From the NCBI GenBank assembly GCA_030431525.1, contig JAUIJC010000017.1, forward strand, positions 38,938 to 102,937: a DNA stretch of 64,000 bases, in the 5' to 3' direction. Below are positions 38,117-47,230 of the stretch, piece after piece. Position numbers and translations under genes: made by a program. Within the stretch, counting starts at the first letter, position 1. The number at the start of each line of letters is the position of its first letter. Under the pieces are notes generated by a model. That model saw only the letters and a list, made by a program, of their open reading frames with translations, made no database searches and was not told the origin of the DNA. This DNA is from Bacteroidia bacterium (GTDB lineage: Bacteria > Bacteroidota > Bacteroidia > Cytophagales > JAAEPT01).

Positions 38117-38276
38117 GGGCAGATTCAAAATTATTGACACAGAATCAGTAGCCCCGCAAGTGGGGCGTTACCAAGAAATACGCTCTGCCGAATAGGACGC
38201 CAATAGAATTCAAGTGAAAGCGGGAAATGCTTCGGTGAAATCAATAATAGATGAGTTTAAAGGCTACTCCATGGTG

Positions 38277-38316
38277 ACAAAAAAAGCCTTTTGAGGAGGT
38301 CCCCAAAAGGCTAAGA
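38277..38316 (-). terminator. Terminator of the alpha/beta-hydrolase gene
   Basis: On the minus strand, an AGCCTTTTGGGG/CCTCAAAAGGCT hairpin is followed by a T-run (TTTTTTTG), about 20 bp after the stop at 38339. Confidence 0.85.
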
Positions 38317-38338
38317 AAAGTGCTTGCTCAAACAGAAA

Positions 38339-39265
38339 TCAATTTGCCCAAGCCTTCAACGCTTTGCCAAATTGTTCTGGATTTTCTAATTGAGGCGTAT
38401 GGCCAGCATCATGAAAGCGCTCAATGGTAAAGTTTGAATACGAAACCGTGTCCCACATGGTGGGTGGAATGACGAAATCATAATCGCCCACGGCGACAAA
38501 CACAGGGCGCTCCACCACCCCATTGTGGGCGATGTCATAATTCTTGAACAGCTTGCTGTAGACCTCTGCCAACAGGGTTTCATTCACCGTTAACCCTTCC
38601 CAGAGCCAAGTCGCGTCATAGTGCGGGTCCTTCCAATATTTCGGGCTCATGGCATTATAAAGAAGCAAGGTGCGCTCCAAGCCCGTCATGGAACTATCAG
38701 GCTTGTAGTTCGCCCAATTTTCCTGTTGGATAGCCTGACGGGCAGAATCCGCCGTCGTCCAATATTCTTCCACACAGGCATCGTAAAGCGAGTCACCAAA
38801 ATGCTTGAAGGAAGCAATCATCATCACCTTGGAAACATGCTGGGGGTATTTTTTGGCGTATTCATAAGCCACATTTCCATGGACGGAATGCCCAGCAATA
38901 ATTACAGAATCGAGCCCTAACTCCTGACGTGCAAAATCAATATCCTCCAAAATGGAATTCAAGGTGTAATCAACTTCGGCTTGGCTTGAATCCCTTTCGG
39001 CGAACCAACGCATATCCAAATAGGTGATTCGGAAATGTTTGTATAGCTCTTGGTCGAAGGTCTTTGGGTAATAAATCGAGGAACCAACCACCAAACAGGG
39101 CGTTCCCTCACCTTTGGTCACAAAATTTAATTTGTACCCATTGCTCGACACCGTTCCTGAACTGTCCGATACGGCAGGGGTTTCCTCTTCCTTTTCTTGA
39201 TTCTTGGAAGGGCTACAGGCAATGAATAGGGCACAGCAAATGAGCGAAAGGATATAATGCTTCAT
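38339..39265 (-). CDS. Alpha/beta-hydrolase lipoprotein
   Basis: A 308-residue lipoprotein (lipobox LFIAC, Cys17) with an alpha/beta-hydrolase fold. The nucleophile elbow is GHSVHG (Ser127), the acid is likely in VGDYDFVIP and the catalytic His is in DAGHTPQLENP near the C-terminus. Ahead of the elbow, ILEDIDFARQELGLDSVIIAGHS is typical of proline-iminopeptidase/haloalkane-dehalogenase-like members. Substrate unknown; probably an envelope esterase or peptidase. It sits just downstream of the NTF2-like gene with a 23-bp gap and ends at a terminator, so it is the last gene of a TAXI-TAXI-NTF2-hydrolase run. Confidence 0.85.
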   Translation of the reverse strand: MKHYILSLICCALFIACSPSKNQEKEEETPAVSDSSGTVSSNGYKLNFVTKGEGTPCLVVGSSIYYPKTFDQELYKHFRITYLDMRWFAERDSSQAEVDYTLNSILEDIDFARQELGLDSVIIAGHSVHGNVAYEYAKKYPQHVSKVMMIASFKHFGDSLYDACVEEYWTTADSARQAIQQENWANYKPDSSMTGLERTLLLYNAMSPKYWKDPHYDATWLWEGLTVNETLLAEVYSKLFKNYDIAHNGVVERPVFVAVGDYDFVIPPTMWDTVSYSNFTIERFHDAGHTPQLENPEQFGKALKAWAN

Positions 39266-39288
39266 ACTTCAATGGATTTTCCTCGAAG

Positions 39289-39660
39289 TTAACACATCCC
39301 ATTGTCGTTTTCCTGATGCTCTGGCACCTGCTGAATGGCATCCCAATGCTCCACGATTTTCCCCTTCTCATCGAAACGGAAAAAATCCATCGTCACATAC
39401 TGGTCATTATCTGGCCAAATTTGGTGGGTGTGTAAGGCAACCAAATCCCCTTCCTCCACCGCCCGCAAAAAACGGATGGACTTGTCGGGGTATTCCTTAG
39501 CCATGCGTTCAAAGTAGCCAATAAACCCCTCAGGGCCGTCTTCCACGGCGGGATTATGCTGAATGTATTGATCTCCTACATACAACTCGACAGCCTTACG
39601 CGGGTTTCCCTCATAGGCCATTTGGTAAAAGGCGATGGCTTTCTCTTTATTCTTCATCAT
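39289..39660 (-). CDS. NTF2-like/SnoaL-like protein
   Basis: About 123 residues from the ATG at 39660. The motifs are KAIAFYQMAYEGNPRKAVELYVGDQYIQHNP, GPEGFIGYFERMAKEYP, FFRFDEKGKIVEHWDAIQQVP and END-N-GM at the C-terminus. This is the SnoaL-like/NTF2-fold pattern seen in many small Bacteroidota proteins annotated as nuclear transport factor 2 family. The cone-shaped fold binds small hydrophobic ligands, and no specific reaction can be inferred. The gene overlaps the 3' end of the upstream TAXI gene by 14 nt, so it is translationally linked to it. The frame extends to 39699, but the MMKNKEKAIAFYQ start matches family length. Confidence 0.85.
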   Translation of the reverse strand: MMKNKEKAIAFYQMAYEGNPRKAVELYVGDQYIQHNPAVEDGPEGFIGYFERMAKEYPDKSIRFLRAVEEGDLVALHTHQIWPDNDQYVTMDFFRFDEKGKIVEHWDAIQQVPEHQENDNGMC

Positions 39661-41035
39661 CAGGGCTTTTGTCTTGAGATGCTGTGCCGGACTTTTCATC
39701 CCTTTCGCGAGCTTCCTGCCGAAGCCGAACCTTCACAGCAATCCGATCATTGATCTCTTGATAGGTAGTTTTCAACAGGTCCAAAAAAATATTAAAAGAC
39801 TCATTGGATGCCAATTTTTCCTCGGAGAGTTGGTCCAAACCCTTTTGCATAATTCGATCTATGTCCCCCCGCAATCGAATCAAAGCCTCCATTTCAAGGT
39901 CCTCCTGAGCAAGCAAAGTACGCACATGATTCACCTGAAGGTAAAAGCGTTCAATGCGGAGCTTCCTTTGGATATTTATTCGTCGCCTTGTGGCCGTGAC
40001 AATACCTGTCAGCAATATCAAAGACGACAGAACAAAGCCAATGGACTCCGCATATCGTTGCAAAAATGTGGGAGTGCTCCGTTCCAGAAAACGCTCGGCG
40101 CCATCATGAACGGGAAATGAAAGGTTTTCCTCATAAATGGATTCATCGAGGATACCATACTCAAAACTAATCTGGGAAAGCTGAGCACGATGCTCAAAAA
40201 CCTTCTCAACAAAAGCGTGAACATGAGTCGGGCTTAAATCCTCACGAGCAATCAGCAAGTTCCTTATCCCAATGGTAAGAATTGGAATGTGGGGCCTGAA
40301 GCGGTAAAGCCCTCTGGGAATCACGAAAGGCCTTGTTTTGGGATGCCGAATACTGATGGCATCCGCTATGGAGCCTTGGCCAATCAAGGTGGGATCATCC
40401 AAGCCAATCAGTCGGCGGTCACCACCCTTGAAAAATTCTGAAAACAAGAGGTTCTTCTGCGAAGAGAAAGCGATGACGATATCGTCAGGAGAAAAGGCGG
40501 TCCCCATAATGGCTTCCTTTTTCAGAAAGCGAGGAGGAAAGGTACTGGGAATTCTCAACTCATCACTCAACTGAAGGAACAATAAGGAATCATTGAAATC
40601 TCTGATAATGAAATTCAACTGAAAGTTTCCCCGAAGTTCCCCCGTAGTGTTGGGATGCACGGAGCTGTCCACCGTAATCAACAGGACATCCTGCGTAAGA
40701 GGCAACACCGTCCGAAGGTCTCCCTGATCTGCAGAAATGGTAATATGATTGGGGACCACGGCCAACTCCGCCTTCCCATCTTGGACCATTTCAATGGCGT
40801 CTTTTGGGTCAGAAATCTTGAGGTTGACCACCTCCAAACCCACATCCTGAATCACCTCATTCGTAACGGTTATGCGTTGGTTCAATTCCACTTCCGAGGC
40901 ATCAATCTGAATATTCAACACATTGCGCCAAACCTCCTTTTTCTTTTCACATGCGGTCAATAAAAACATGCACAGGGAAATGCATGAGAACATGAACGCT
41001 TGGAGTAGGTTTCGAGTACGTTGGGAAAGATTCAT
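39647..41035 (-). CDS. TAXI-type TRAP solute-binding lipoprotein with C-terminal membrane anchor (2)
   Basis: A 462-residue protein with lipobox LLTAC (Cys29). A periplasmic binding domain follows (QDGKAELAVVPNHITI, LRTVLPLTQDVLLITV, KTRPFVIPRGLYRF), as in TAXI-family TRAP transporter receptors. After VHDGAERFLERS there is a single transmembrane helix (SIGFVLSSLILLTGIVTA) and a ~100-residue charged, helical cytoplasmic tail. Lipidation plus a second anchor is unusual for a transport receptor, and no TRAP permease is present. Its ATG overlaps the stop of the upstream paralogue by one base. A sensor role is an inference. Confidence 0.8.
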   Translation of the reverse strand: MNLSQRTRNLLQAFMFSCISLCMFLLTACEKKKEVWRNVLNIQIDASEVELNQRITVTNEVIQDVGLEVVNLKISDPKDAIEMVQDGKAELAVVPNHITISADQGDLRTVLPLTQDVLLITVDSSVHPNTTGELRGNFQLNFIIRDFNDSLLFLQLSDELRIPSTFPPRFLKKEAIMGTAFSPDDIVIAFSSQKNLLFSEFFKGGDRRLIGLDDPTLIGQGSIADAISIRHPKTRPFVIPRGLYRFRPHIPILTIGIRNLLIAREDLSPTHVHAFVEKVFEHRAQLSQISFEYGILDESIYEENLSFPVHDGAERFLERSTPTFLQRYAESIGFVLSSLILLTGIVTATRRRINIQRKLRIERFYLQVNHVRTLLAQEDLEMEALIRLRGDIDRIMQKGLDQLSEEKLASNESFNIFLDLLKTTYQEINDRIAVKVRLRQEARERDEKSGTASQDKSPDDEE

Positions 41036-42345
41036 CAGCCATGGGACTTTTGAAGTTCCGTGAGCGCATGGTGAATCCGCTCGTTGGTGCTGGACACCAA
41101 CTGACTAAAAATCTTGAATGAGGCATCTGGGTCCAACTTTTCGCTGGTCAGCTTGTTCACCGCCTCATTGAGCACTTCATCTAATTGGTGTTTCAAGGCC
41201 AGAATATCGGCCTCATTCAGCTCCTCTTCCTTTAACCGCAAATTGATGGCATGCACTTGTTGCATATGCTGGTCCACATGACCTGTTCGCAGATACCTTC
41301 GCTGGATTTTAAAAGAGGTGATTAAGCCCACAATCAACACGATTCCCGAAACGCCAAGGCCAATGGTTCGTCCATTGCGCTCCAAAAAACTGGGCTCGTC
41401 CCGATGGTAATAGCGCATCGCCCCAGAATGCAGGGGAAAGATGAGGTTTTGTTGGTAAAAGGATTCCTCGAGCTGGCCGAACTCAAAGTAGTTTTGGGCC
41501 AAAAAAATCTTCTGCTTAAATACGGATTGATTAAAATCGTGCACCAGTTGCTCATTCAGGTCTTTCCTCCCTACCAACAAATCACTTACAGAAATGGTCA
41601 ACAGAGGCATCGTGGGGCTGGTGGCAAAAAGATGTTTGGGAATGACAAAGGGTCGAAGCCTCGGATTCTTCGTGCAGATGGTCTGCGCCAATGAGCCCTT
41701 TTGCAGTGAACCAAGCTTATCAATGCTAAGCAACTTCAGGTTTCCAAGGTCCATCAGGCTGTCCACCGTGGTATTCTTCAGCGAAACAAAGGTGAAGAGA
41801 ATCATCTGCTCCTCGATGATATCGTCCACGGCAGATTCCGTTTCAATAAATCCGCTGATGGCTTTCTGATTGATACCCAACTCAGAAAAAATAGCGTCAA
41901 ACAGCAATGAATCCTCCCGATTTCGCACCATGGCCCCAATTTTTTGGTCCTTGGGCATGTTTTGGATGCTGGTCCCTTTAAAAGAGGTATCTGCCAAAAT
42001 GATAAGGTAATCGGGGAAAAGGGGCATCACCGTCCTGAAATCGGCGTAAGCCTCATTCCACTGGGTGCTGTTGGAAAGAATTGCCAAATCCACCTCACCA
42101 TTCACCAACATTTTGGTCACCTCAATCTGACTGCTTCCCAGCTCCTCATGAAACTTGATTTCTAAATCGTCCATCGCCTCACTGGCCACACGCAGGTTGG
42201 GAATCAAATCATTGATGGCACTGCCAATTTCATGGTTGGTGATAATCGTCCACGTCTCCTTCTTCCTATGGCAGGATGCCAACATAAAAAGGAAGACCTG
42301 AAGGAGAAAGAGACACTTTAGGAACCTAATGAGCGAATAGGACAT
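41035..42345 (-). CDS. TAXI-type TRAP solute-binding lipoprotein with C-terminal membrane anchor (1)
   Basis: About 436 residues from the ATG at 42345 (open to 42369). The lipobox is FMLASC (Cys25). Its paralogy to the next gene is plain: VNGEVDLAILSN, FRTVMPLFPDYLIILAD, RLRPFVIPKHLFATSPTMPLLTI and FPLHSGAMRYYHRDEPSFLERN match in order and spacing. It also ends with a transmembrane helix (GLGVSGIVLIVGLITSF) and a helical tail (LKEEELNEADILALKHQLDEV). The TAXI domain in other systems binds glutamate or C4-dicarboxylate-like ligands. The two genes form a tandem duplication and are likely to form a heteromer at the inner membrane. Confidence 0.8.
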   Translation of the reverse strand: MSYSLIRFLKCLFLLQVFLFMLASCHRKKETWTIITNHEIGSAINDLIPNLRVASEAMDDLEIKFHEELGSSQIEVTKMLVNGEVDLAILSNSTQWNEAYADFRTVMPLFPDYLIILADTSFKGTSIQNMPKDQKIGAMVRNREDSLLFDAIFSELGINQKAISGFIETESAVDDIIEEQMILFTFVSLKNTTVDSLMDLGNLKLLSIDKLGSLQKGSLAQTICTKNPRLRPFVIPKHLFATSPTMPLLTISVSDLLVGRKDLNEQLVHDFNQSVFKQKIFLAQNYFEFGQLEESFYQQNLIFPLHSGAMRYYHRDEPSFLERNGRTIGLGVSGIVLIVGLITSFKIQRRYLRTGHVDQHMQQVHAINLRLKEEELNEADILALKHQLDEVLNEAVNKLTSEKLDPDASFKIFSQLVSSTNERIHHALTELQKSHG

Positions 42346-42431
42346 CAATAAAACTGATGCTGTGAACAATTAACAATCCTCTACTGATTGCGTACGAGTT
42401 TGCCACCTTAACGTTCCTTACCCCCCATAAA

Positions 42432-42478
42432 CCAAAACATCGACACCCATTTACTGAATGAGTGTCGATATTTTTTTG
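42432..42478 (-). terminator. Hairpin terminator of the DinB-like gene
   Basis: The stem ATCGACACTCATT/AATGGGTGTCGAT (one G-U) on the minus strand is followed by GTTTTGGTTT. On the plus strand the same hairpin is followed by ATTTTTTTG, so it could work in both directions. Confidence 0.7.
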
Positions 42479-42500
42479 AATGAAAAACGAACAAAGGAAT

Positions 42501-42953
42501 CTATAAGCCAAACTGCTTAAAATGGTGGGTGAAATGCTTGTTGTGGAACACAATCCACTCCTCATGGTTCAACGGACCGAGAATCGGATTGATTGGCTCA
42601 TCATTCGGATGCTGTTCAAAATAGCGGTCAAAGGCACTGACGGATTCCTTGAGCTTCTCAATGGCTTCCTCCAAACCGGCAAACTGAAACGCTGGAGGCT
42701 CGTCACCCAACAACGGGGTTTTAAAGCCCTGAGAAATTTCCTTGTCGGAATGGACCACCACCTGCTTGAACAGTTCAGCTTTCTCCGCGGGAACCGCCAG
42801 CTTTTGGGGAAACATGCCGTTGGAAAACATCACCGTAATATTCAAATGCTCCACCATGTGCTGGGGACTCATCTTCCCGAAAAGCGGTTTGGAATTGGGG
42901 TCCAACACTTCGAGTTTCTCGTGGATGGATATTCGCTGTTGAATGTCAATCAT
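42501..42953 (-). CDS. DinB-fold / DUF1569-like protein
   Basis: A 150-residue cytoplasmic protein. It has the DinB-superfamily signature of an N-terminal MSPQHMVEHLNITVMFSNG (first His pair) and a C-terminal LNHEEWIVFHNKHFTHHFKQFGL (further His residues). DUF1569-type members bind a metal in a four-helix bundle. Some act as thiol-dependent S-transferases, but here the activity is unknown. It is monocistronic with its own terminator. Confidence 0.75.
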   Translation of the reverse strand: MIDIQQRISIHEKLEVLDPNSKPLFGKMSPQHMVEHLNITVMFSNGMFPQKLAVPAEKAELFKQVVVHSDKEISQGFKTPLLGDEPPAFQFAGLEEAIEKLKESVSAFDRYFEQHPNDEPINPILGPLNHEEWIVFHNKHFTHHFKQFGL

Positions 42954-43066
42954 GGGTAAAAGTCAATTTAAAAAGGACTGATTCATCCATAATGTACTAC
43001 CCTTTGCTGTAGCAAGTGCTTATGGCTAACCCATTGTTGTTCAAATAGGACAACACTTCTGGTTCA

Positions 43067-43837
43067 CTATCCCCCTTCCCGAATCCTTTCCACATTAGCA
43101 TTCATCCTTTTCTGGATGATGGTTCTAAACATCCATTGCTTTATCCAACCCATCTTTTGCTGATGATTCCGATAAAAATCATCAGGCGTATCAAACAGTC
43201 CAAAATCTTGGTTAATGCCTTTTTCTTGGATGTAGGTATGATTCAGGTTCCACTCGATGGGGGGATTCTCAAAATCATCGGTGTAGGCCCCATAACCACA
43301 AAAAGTGGTGGAGCAATCTGGATTTAAAGCCTGAAGCTTGTCGAGATAGGAACGGTCCAAAATAACGCCCTCCAAGAAATACCAATCCCCCTGCACATAA
43401 ACCTCCACCCAACTATGCAGGATTTCTTGGGGAGCAAGCCTGTACCAAATACCAGAAATGGCCCCCTTCTGCAATTCCTTATCAATCGTAAAACCATGGA
43501 TTCGGTTGGGTACCCCACAAGCTCTTAACAAGGCCATCAACAAAGTTGATTTGGTATTGCATTGCCCATAGCCATCCTTCAGCACTTGGCTGGCTGGAAT
43601 ATCATCGGACAGGTTATAGCCAAATGGGATGTCGTCCCTCACAAAATTGTAAATGGACTTGACACGGTCCACGGTGTCCAATGCCATCCACCCCTCTCGG
43701 GAAATGAGTTCTTGGATAGTGGTGTCGGAATAATCCAACAGTGCTGTTTCCTTCAGTAATGTTTCCATAGTGGTTGAATCGTTTTGCGAAAAGGCGCTGA
43801 AATGGAGGAACATCAGCACCACAAATAGCTTCCTCAT
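43067..43837 (-). CDS. Secreted transglutaminase-like cysteine peptidase-fold protein
   Basis: A 256-residue protein with a signal peptide (MRKLFVVLMFLHFSAFSQ). The transglutaminase-like core has the triad Cys93 (GYGQCNTKS), His141 (LHSWVEVYV) and Asp161 (GVILDRSY). RVKSIYNFVRDDIPFGYN and LLMALLRACGVPNRIHGF are the usual flanking motifs. Bacterial members act as peptidases or amidases more often than as cross-linking enzymes. The C-terminal ~70 residues (PDDFYRNHQQKMGWIKQWMF) are helical and not part of the core. Periplasmic or cell-surface location is expected. Confidence 0.85.
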   Translation of the reverse strand: MRKLFVVLMFLHFSAFSQNDSTTMETLLKETALLDYSDTTIQELISREGWMALDTVDRVKSIYNFVRDDIPFGYNLSDDIPASQVLKDGYGQCNTKSTLLMALLRACGVPNRIHGFTIDKELQKGAISGIWYRLAPQEILHSWVEVYVQGDWYFLEGVILDRSYLDKLQALNPDCSTTFCGYGAYTDDFENPPIEWNLNHTYIQEKGINQDFGLFDTPDDFYRNHQQKMGWIKQWMFRTIIQKRMNANVERIREGG

Positions 43838-43902
43838 GGGTTTATCTTTTTAGTTCAAGACAAAATTGAGGAGGCTTCAACCGAGGAAATAGAACAAACT
43901 GG

Positions 43903-44640
43903 CTATCCTTTCTGATGAAAGAATTTTGGGGTGACACCAAAGGTCTCCTTTAGGGAGCGGGCATAGTGGGAACTGTCGGCAAAGCCAAAGTGATGCGCTG
44001 TTTCCGTGATGGGATTATCAGTGAGATGCGACAATGACTTCACCAACTTATTCCACAATTGATAGCGACGGAAATTCAATTCGGTTTTCTCTTTAAAGAG
44101 ATGCAAAAAACGGCTCTCGGAGAGACAACAAAGTTCAGCCACTTCCTTTAGGGGAACGATTCGATCAAACTGCTCATCGAGGAAGTGAATGGCCTTCAAG
44201 ACGCGACGGTCATCAAGATGAAAAACGGATTCACACAGGCACATAAATTCACTGAGCACCTTATCCACTTCAAAGGCCAGCGCTTGGAAAGAATATCGTC
44301 CTGCCTCAAAATCCTCAAGCCCCTTGATAAGGCATTCTGCAATTGGATCATCCAACTCCACCACTCCTTGTTTGCCATATTTTAATCGTAGCAAATGGCC
44401 TAAACCGCTCAATGGATTTATTAACAAGGTCAGTTGACAGCCAGCATGGCGCAACTGATGCTCCACATTCGAATTGACAAATACCGCTTTGGTTTTCAAT
44501 CGCTCTCCTCCAACGATTAATTCCAAGGGTTCATTTAAGGCTACGCTTAGCTGTAGGGCATAATGTTTATGGAACACATTGTCATCCAATACACCAACAA
44601 AAAAACCATAATGGGGACGGAGGTGGAAATGATGCACCAT
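43903..44640 (-). CDS. AraC-family transcriptional regulator
   Basis: A 245-residue regulator. The C-terminal ~100 residues contain two helix-turn-helix units: LKEVAELCCLSESRFLHLFKEKTEL and ITETAHHFGFADSSHYARSLKETFGVTPKFF. The N-terminal ~140 residues form a cupin-like sensing domain starting VHHFHLRPHYGFFVGVLDD. The gene is divergent from the haloperoxidase-like gene across ~180 bp, so that gene is a possible target. The effector is not predictable. Confidence 0.85.
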   Translation of the reverse strand: MVHHFHLRPHYGFFVGVLDDNVFHKHYALQLSVALNEPLELIVGGERLKTKAVFVNSNVEHQLRHAGCQLTLLINPLSGLGHLLRLKYGKQGVVELDDPIAECLIKGLEDFEAGRYSFQALAFEVDKVLSEFMCLCESVFHLDDRRVLKAIHFLDEQFDRIVPLKEVAELCCLSESRFLHLFKEKTELNFRRYQLWNKLVKSLSHLTDNPITETAHHFGFADSSHYARSLKETFGVTPKFFHQKG

Positions 44641-44752
44641 GGTGAAAAGGGATAGATAGATACTTAGCGCAAAGCTACATTTTCCGTGAACTTATTGACA
44701 GTGCAACCCTTGAGTCCCAATAGCCTCCAACACTGATCATGAAAAACATCTG

Positions 44753-44760
44753 TACCTTTG
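44753..44760 (+). promoter_or_regulatory. Candidate Bacteroidota -7 element upstream of the haloperoxidase-like gene
   Basis: TACCTTTG matches the Bacteroidota -7 consensus TAnnTTTG and lies ~59 bp upstream of the ATG at 44819. I could not find a convincing -33 TTTG at the expected distance. Confidence 0.35.
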
Positions 44761-44818
44761 ACCCTTACATCTAATTTTATCCATACAGGTTCAAAGCTGG
44801 ATGCCCCTTCTTTTTCAC

Positions 44819-47005
44819 ATGAAAAAAATACTTAGCCTTTTTCTCCTCTTCCTTTCCATCGGTGCTGTTTCAGCGCAAAATGAGCACAGCGTTGCCCGCC
44901 AGTGGAACGAGGTATTATTGGACGCCATCCGTGTGGATTTCGCTCGCCCAACGGTCCACGCCCGCAACCTTTTCCATACCTCGACTTTGATGTATGATGC
45001 TTGGGCGGTGTATGACGACCAAGCTATTCCCTACTTTTTGGGCAATGATGTCCATGGCTATGTTTGTGATTTTTCGGGTATTGAAACGCCTACAAATCTT
45101 GATTCGGCAAGGAACGTTACGCTGAGTTATGCGGTGTACCGCCTGCTGTTGCATCGCTTTGAAAATTCTCCTGGAGCTGATGCGACCATCCCGAACATCC
45201 ACAACAAAATGATTGCCTTGGGCTATGACACGGCCTTTGTGGACACGGATTATTCTGGAAACTCCTACGGGGCATTGGGCAATTACATGGCCGAGCAGAT
45301 GATTGCATACGGCTTGCAGGACGGATCGAATGAGGCTGATGGCTATGCCAACCAGTATTACACTCCAGTGAACCCAACGATTGTTCCGGTAAAAGCGGGC
45401 AATCCAGACATCATCAACCCAAACCGTTGGCAACCGATTTCGCTGGACACTTACATTGACCAGTCGGGCAATGTGTTGGTGAACAGCACACCCGAATTTT
45501 TGAGTCCAGAATGGGGACATGTGCAACCGTTTTCGCTCGACCCGTTGGATTCCGTTCATATGGAACGGGACGGCCACTCCTATCCGCTGTATTTCGATCC
45601 TGGCACTCCCCCACATTTGGATGATGAGGCCACAAGTGAATACTACAAATGGAACTTTGAGTTGGTTTCCATCTGGTCCTCCCACCTTGATCCCGCCGAT
45701 GGCGTGATGTGGGACATTTCTCCGGCTTCCCTTGGCAACATTCAGGATTTGCCTGCGGACTTCACGGAATACGATGCTTTCTACGATCTGCTGAACGGTG
45801 GCGACCCAAGCCAAGGGCACACCGTAAATCCACATACGGGACAGCCGTATGAGCCTCAAACGGTTCCTCGTGGGGATTACGCCCGTGTACTGGCTGAATT
45901 TTGGGCGGACGGCCCCGATTCCGAAACCCCTCCAGGGCATTGGTTCACCATCCTGAACTATGTGAATGACCACCCCGAATTTGACTATCAAAACAAGGGC
46001 TTGGGACAAATTGAATCCAATTTGGAATGGGATGTCAAAGCCTATTTCACCTTGGGAGGCGCCATGCACGATGCGGCGATTACGGCCTGGGGCATCAAAG
46101 GCTATTATGACTACCTGCGCCCGATTTCCGCCATTCGCCATATGGCCGACAATGGTCAATGCTCAGACAGTTTGGCCCCGAATTACTCGAGGGACGGCAT
46201 CAATTTGGTGCCGGGTTATATCGAATTGGTGGACTCCACGGATGACTTGGCTGGCGACAACCATGAGCATGTCGGAAAAATTAAGGTTTATGCATGGCAA
46301 GGTCCAGGCTATATCAGTTTCCCGAGTGTGGACATCGCTGAAGTGGGCTGGATTCTGGCAGAAAACTGGTGGCCTTATCAACGCCCGTCCTTCGTGACGC
46401 CTCCGTTTGCGGGATACGTTTCCGGCCACTCGGTATTCTCTCGTTCAGCCGCTGAGGTCATGACTTTTTTGACGGATGATGCCTACTTCCCGGGCGGTAT
46501 GGGAGAATTTTTAGCAAAAAAAGACGAGTTCCTAATCTTTGAAGACGGTCCGAGCGTAGATGTTACGCTGCAATGGGCAACCTACCGCGACGCCTCCGAC
46601 CAAACCAGCCTCTCCCGCATCTGGGGTGGCATCCACCCTCCCGTGGATGATATTCCAGGCAGACTGATTGGCATTGAGCTCGGAAAGCAGGCCTTCGATT
46701 TTGCCCAAGGCTATTTCAATGAACCAAAGGTGCTTAGCCTTAATCCTAATCAAAGTGGTTCGAATGAATTGACCGTTTATCCAAACCCCCTTCAAGAAGG
46801 AAATACGGCCCATCTCAAAATGGACCCGACATTGGACATCACCTCCTACCAGGTCATCAACAACTTGGGACAAGTGGTCATCCAGAAGAACGCTTCGTCC
46901 AAAGATGCCATTCAGTTGGCTACCCAAGGCCTTTCCCCTGGATTCTATATTCTGAGGGTGAACGGAAAACAGGGAGTCCAATCGGTGAGCATTATTGTGG
47001 AGTGA
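44819..47005 (+). CDS. Vanadium-dependent haloperoxidase-like protein with T9SS tail
   Basis: 728 residues from the ATG at 44819, which begins a signal peptide (MKKILSLFLLFLSIGAVSAQ). The vanadate pocket of chloroperoxidase-type enzymes is complete. Lys427 and Arg434 lie in KGYYDYLRP, Ser535-Gly536-His537 in GYVSGHSVF, and Arg600 and His606 in SRIWGGIHPP, with the canonical 7- and 6-residue spacings. It could halogenate or oxidise organic substrates, or act as a vanadate-inhibited acid phosphatase of the same fold. The C-terminal ~75 residues start at LTVYPNPLQEGN and end SVSIIVE, a T9SS type A sorting domain, so it is exported to the surface or medium. Confidence 0.9.
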   Translation: MKKILSLFLLFLSIGAVSAQNEHSVARQWNEVLLDAIRVDFARPTVHARNLFHTSTLMYDAWAVYDDQAIPYFLGNDVHGYVCDFSGIETPTNLDSARNVTLSYAVYRLLLHRFENSPGADATIPNIHNKMIALGYDTAFVDTDYSGNSYGALGNYMAEQMIAYGLQDGSNEADGYANQYYTPVNPTIVPVKAGNPDIINPNRWQPISLDTYIDQSGNVLVNSTPEFLSPEWGHVQPFSLDPLDSVHMERDGHSYPLYFDPGTPPHLDDEATSEYYKWNFELVSIWSSHLDPADGVMWDISPASLGNIQDLPADFTEYDAFYDLLNGGDPSQGHTVNPHTGQPYEPQTVPRGDYARVLAEFWADGPDSETPPGHWFTILNYVNDHPEFDYQNKGLGQIESNLEWDVKAYFTLGGAMHDAAITAWGIKGYYDYLRPISAIRHMADNGQCSDSLAPNYSRDGINLVPGYIELVDSTDDLAGDNHEHVGKIKVYAWQGPGYISFPSVDIAEVGWILAENWWPYQRPSFVTPPFAGYVSGHSVFSRSAAEVMTFLTDDAYFPGGMGEFLAKKDEFLIFEDGPSVDVTLQWATYRDASDQTSLSRIWGGIHPPVDDIPGRLIGIELGKQAFDFAQGYFNEPKVLSLNPNQSGSNELTVYPNPLQEGNTAHLKMDPTLDITSYQVINNLGQVVIQKNASSKDAIQLATQGLSPGFYILRVNGKQGVQSVSIIVE

Positions 47006-47049
47006 GTTTGGGCCAACCACATGAGAAATTTTTGTGAATGGATTTGAAT

Positions 47050-47164
47050 GGACCACAGAGTACACAGAGGAAGGGAGAAAAGGAGACTCATTACTCAAAG
47101 AAATCCTTCTATTTGAAGAGTTGGGGCCTCTTAGACCTCCATTCCTCTGTGCGCTCTGTGGTCC
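47050..47164. repeat. ~115-bp repeat with ACCACAGAG terminal inverted repeats, copy 1
   Basis: The left end GGACCACAGAGTACACAGAG and the complement of the right end GGACCACAGAGCGCACAGAG match with two differences. The second copy is at 60699-60807. The two share the inner GGGAGAAAAGGAGAC-like segment. It is intergenic and can fold as one long hairpin. Confidence 0.75.
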
Positions 47165-47230
47165 GGAAAAACTCTCTTTTGATTTGCCAACATCGTAAAA
47201 CCCTAACCAATTTCTTTTATCACCCTTTTT

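Noticed and set aside
38126..38133. TAATTTTG (minus strand) as a -7 promoter element of the arylsulfatase gene
   Set aside because: It fits TAnnTTTG but lies only ~10 bp before the chosen ATG, leaving almost no leader, and lacks a clear -33 element.
44915..46159. 414-codon minus-strand ORF opposite the haloperoxidase-like gene
   Set aside because: It is fully embedded in a gene with a complete catalytic site on the other strand, with no signal or domain of its own.
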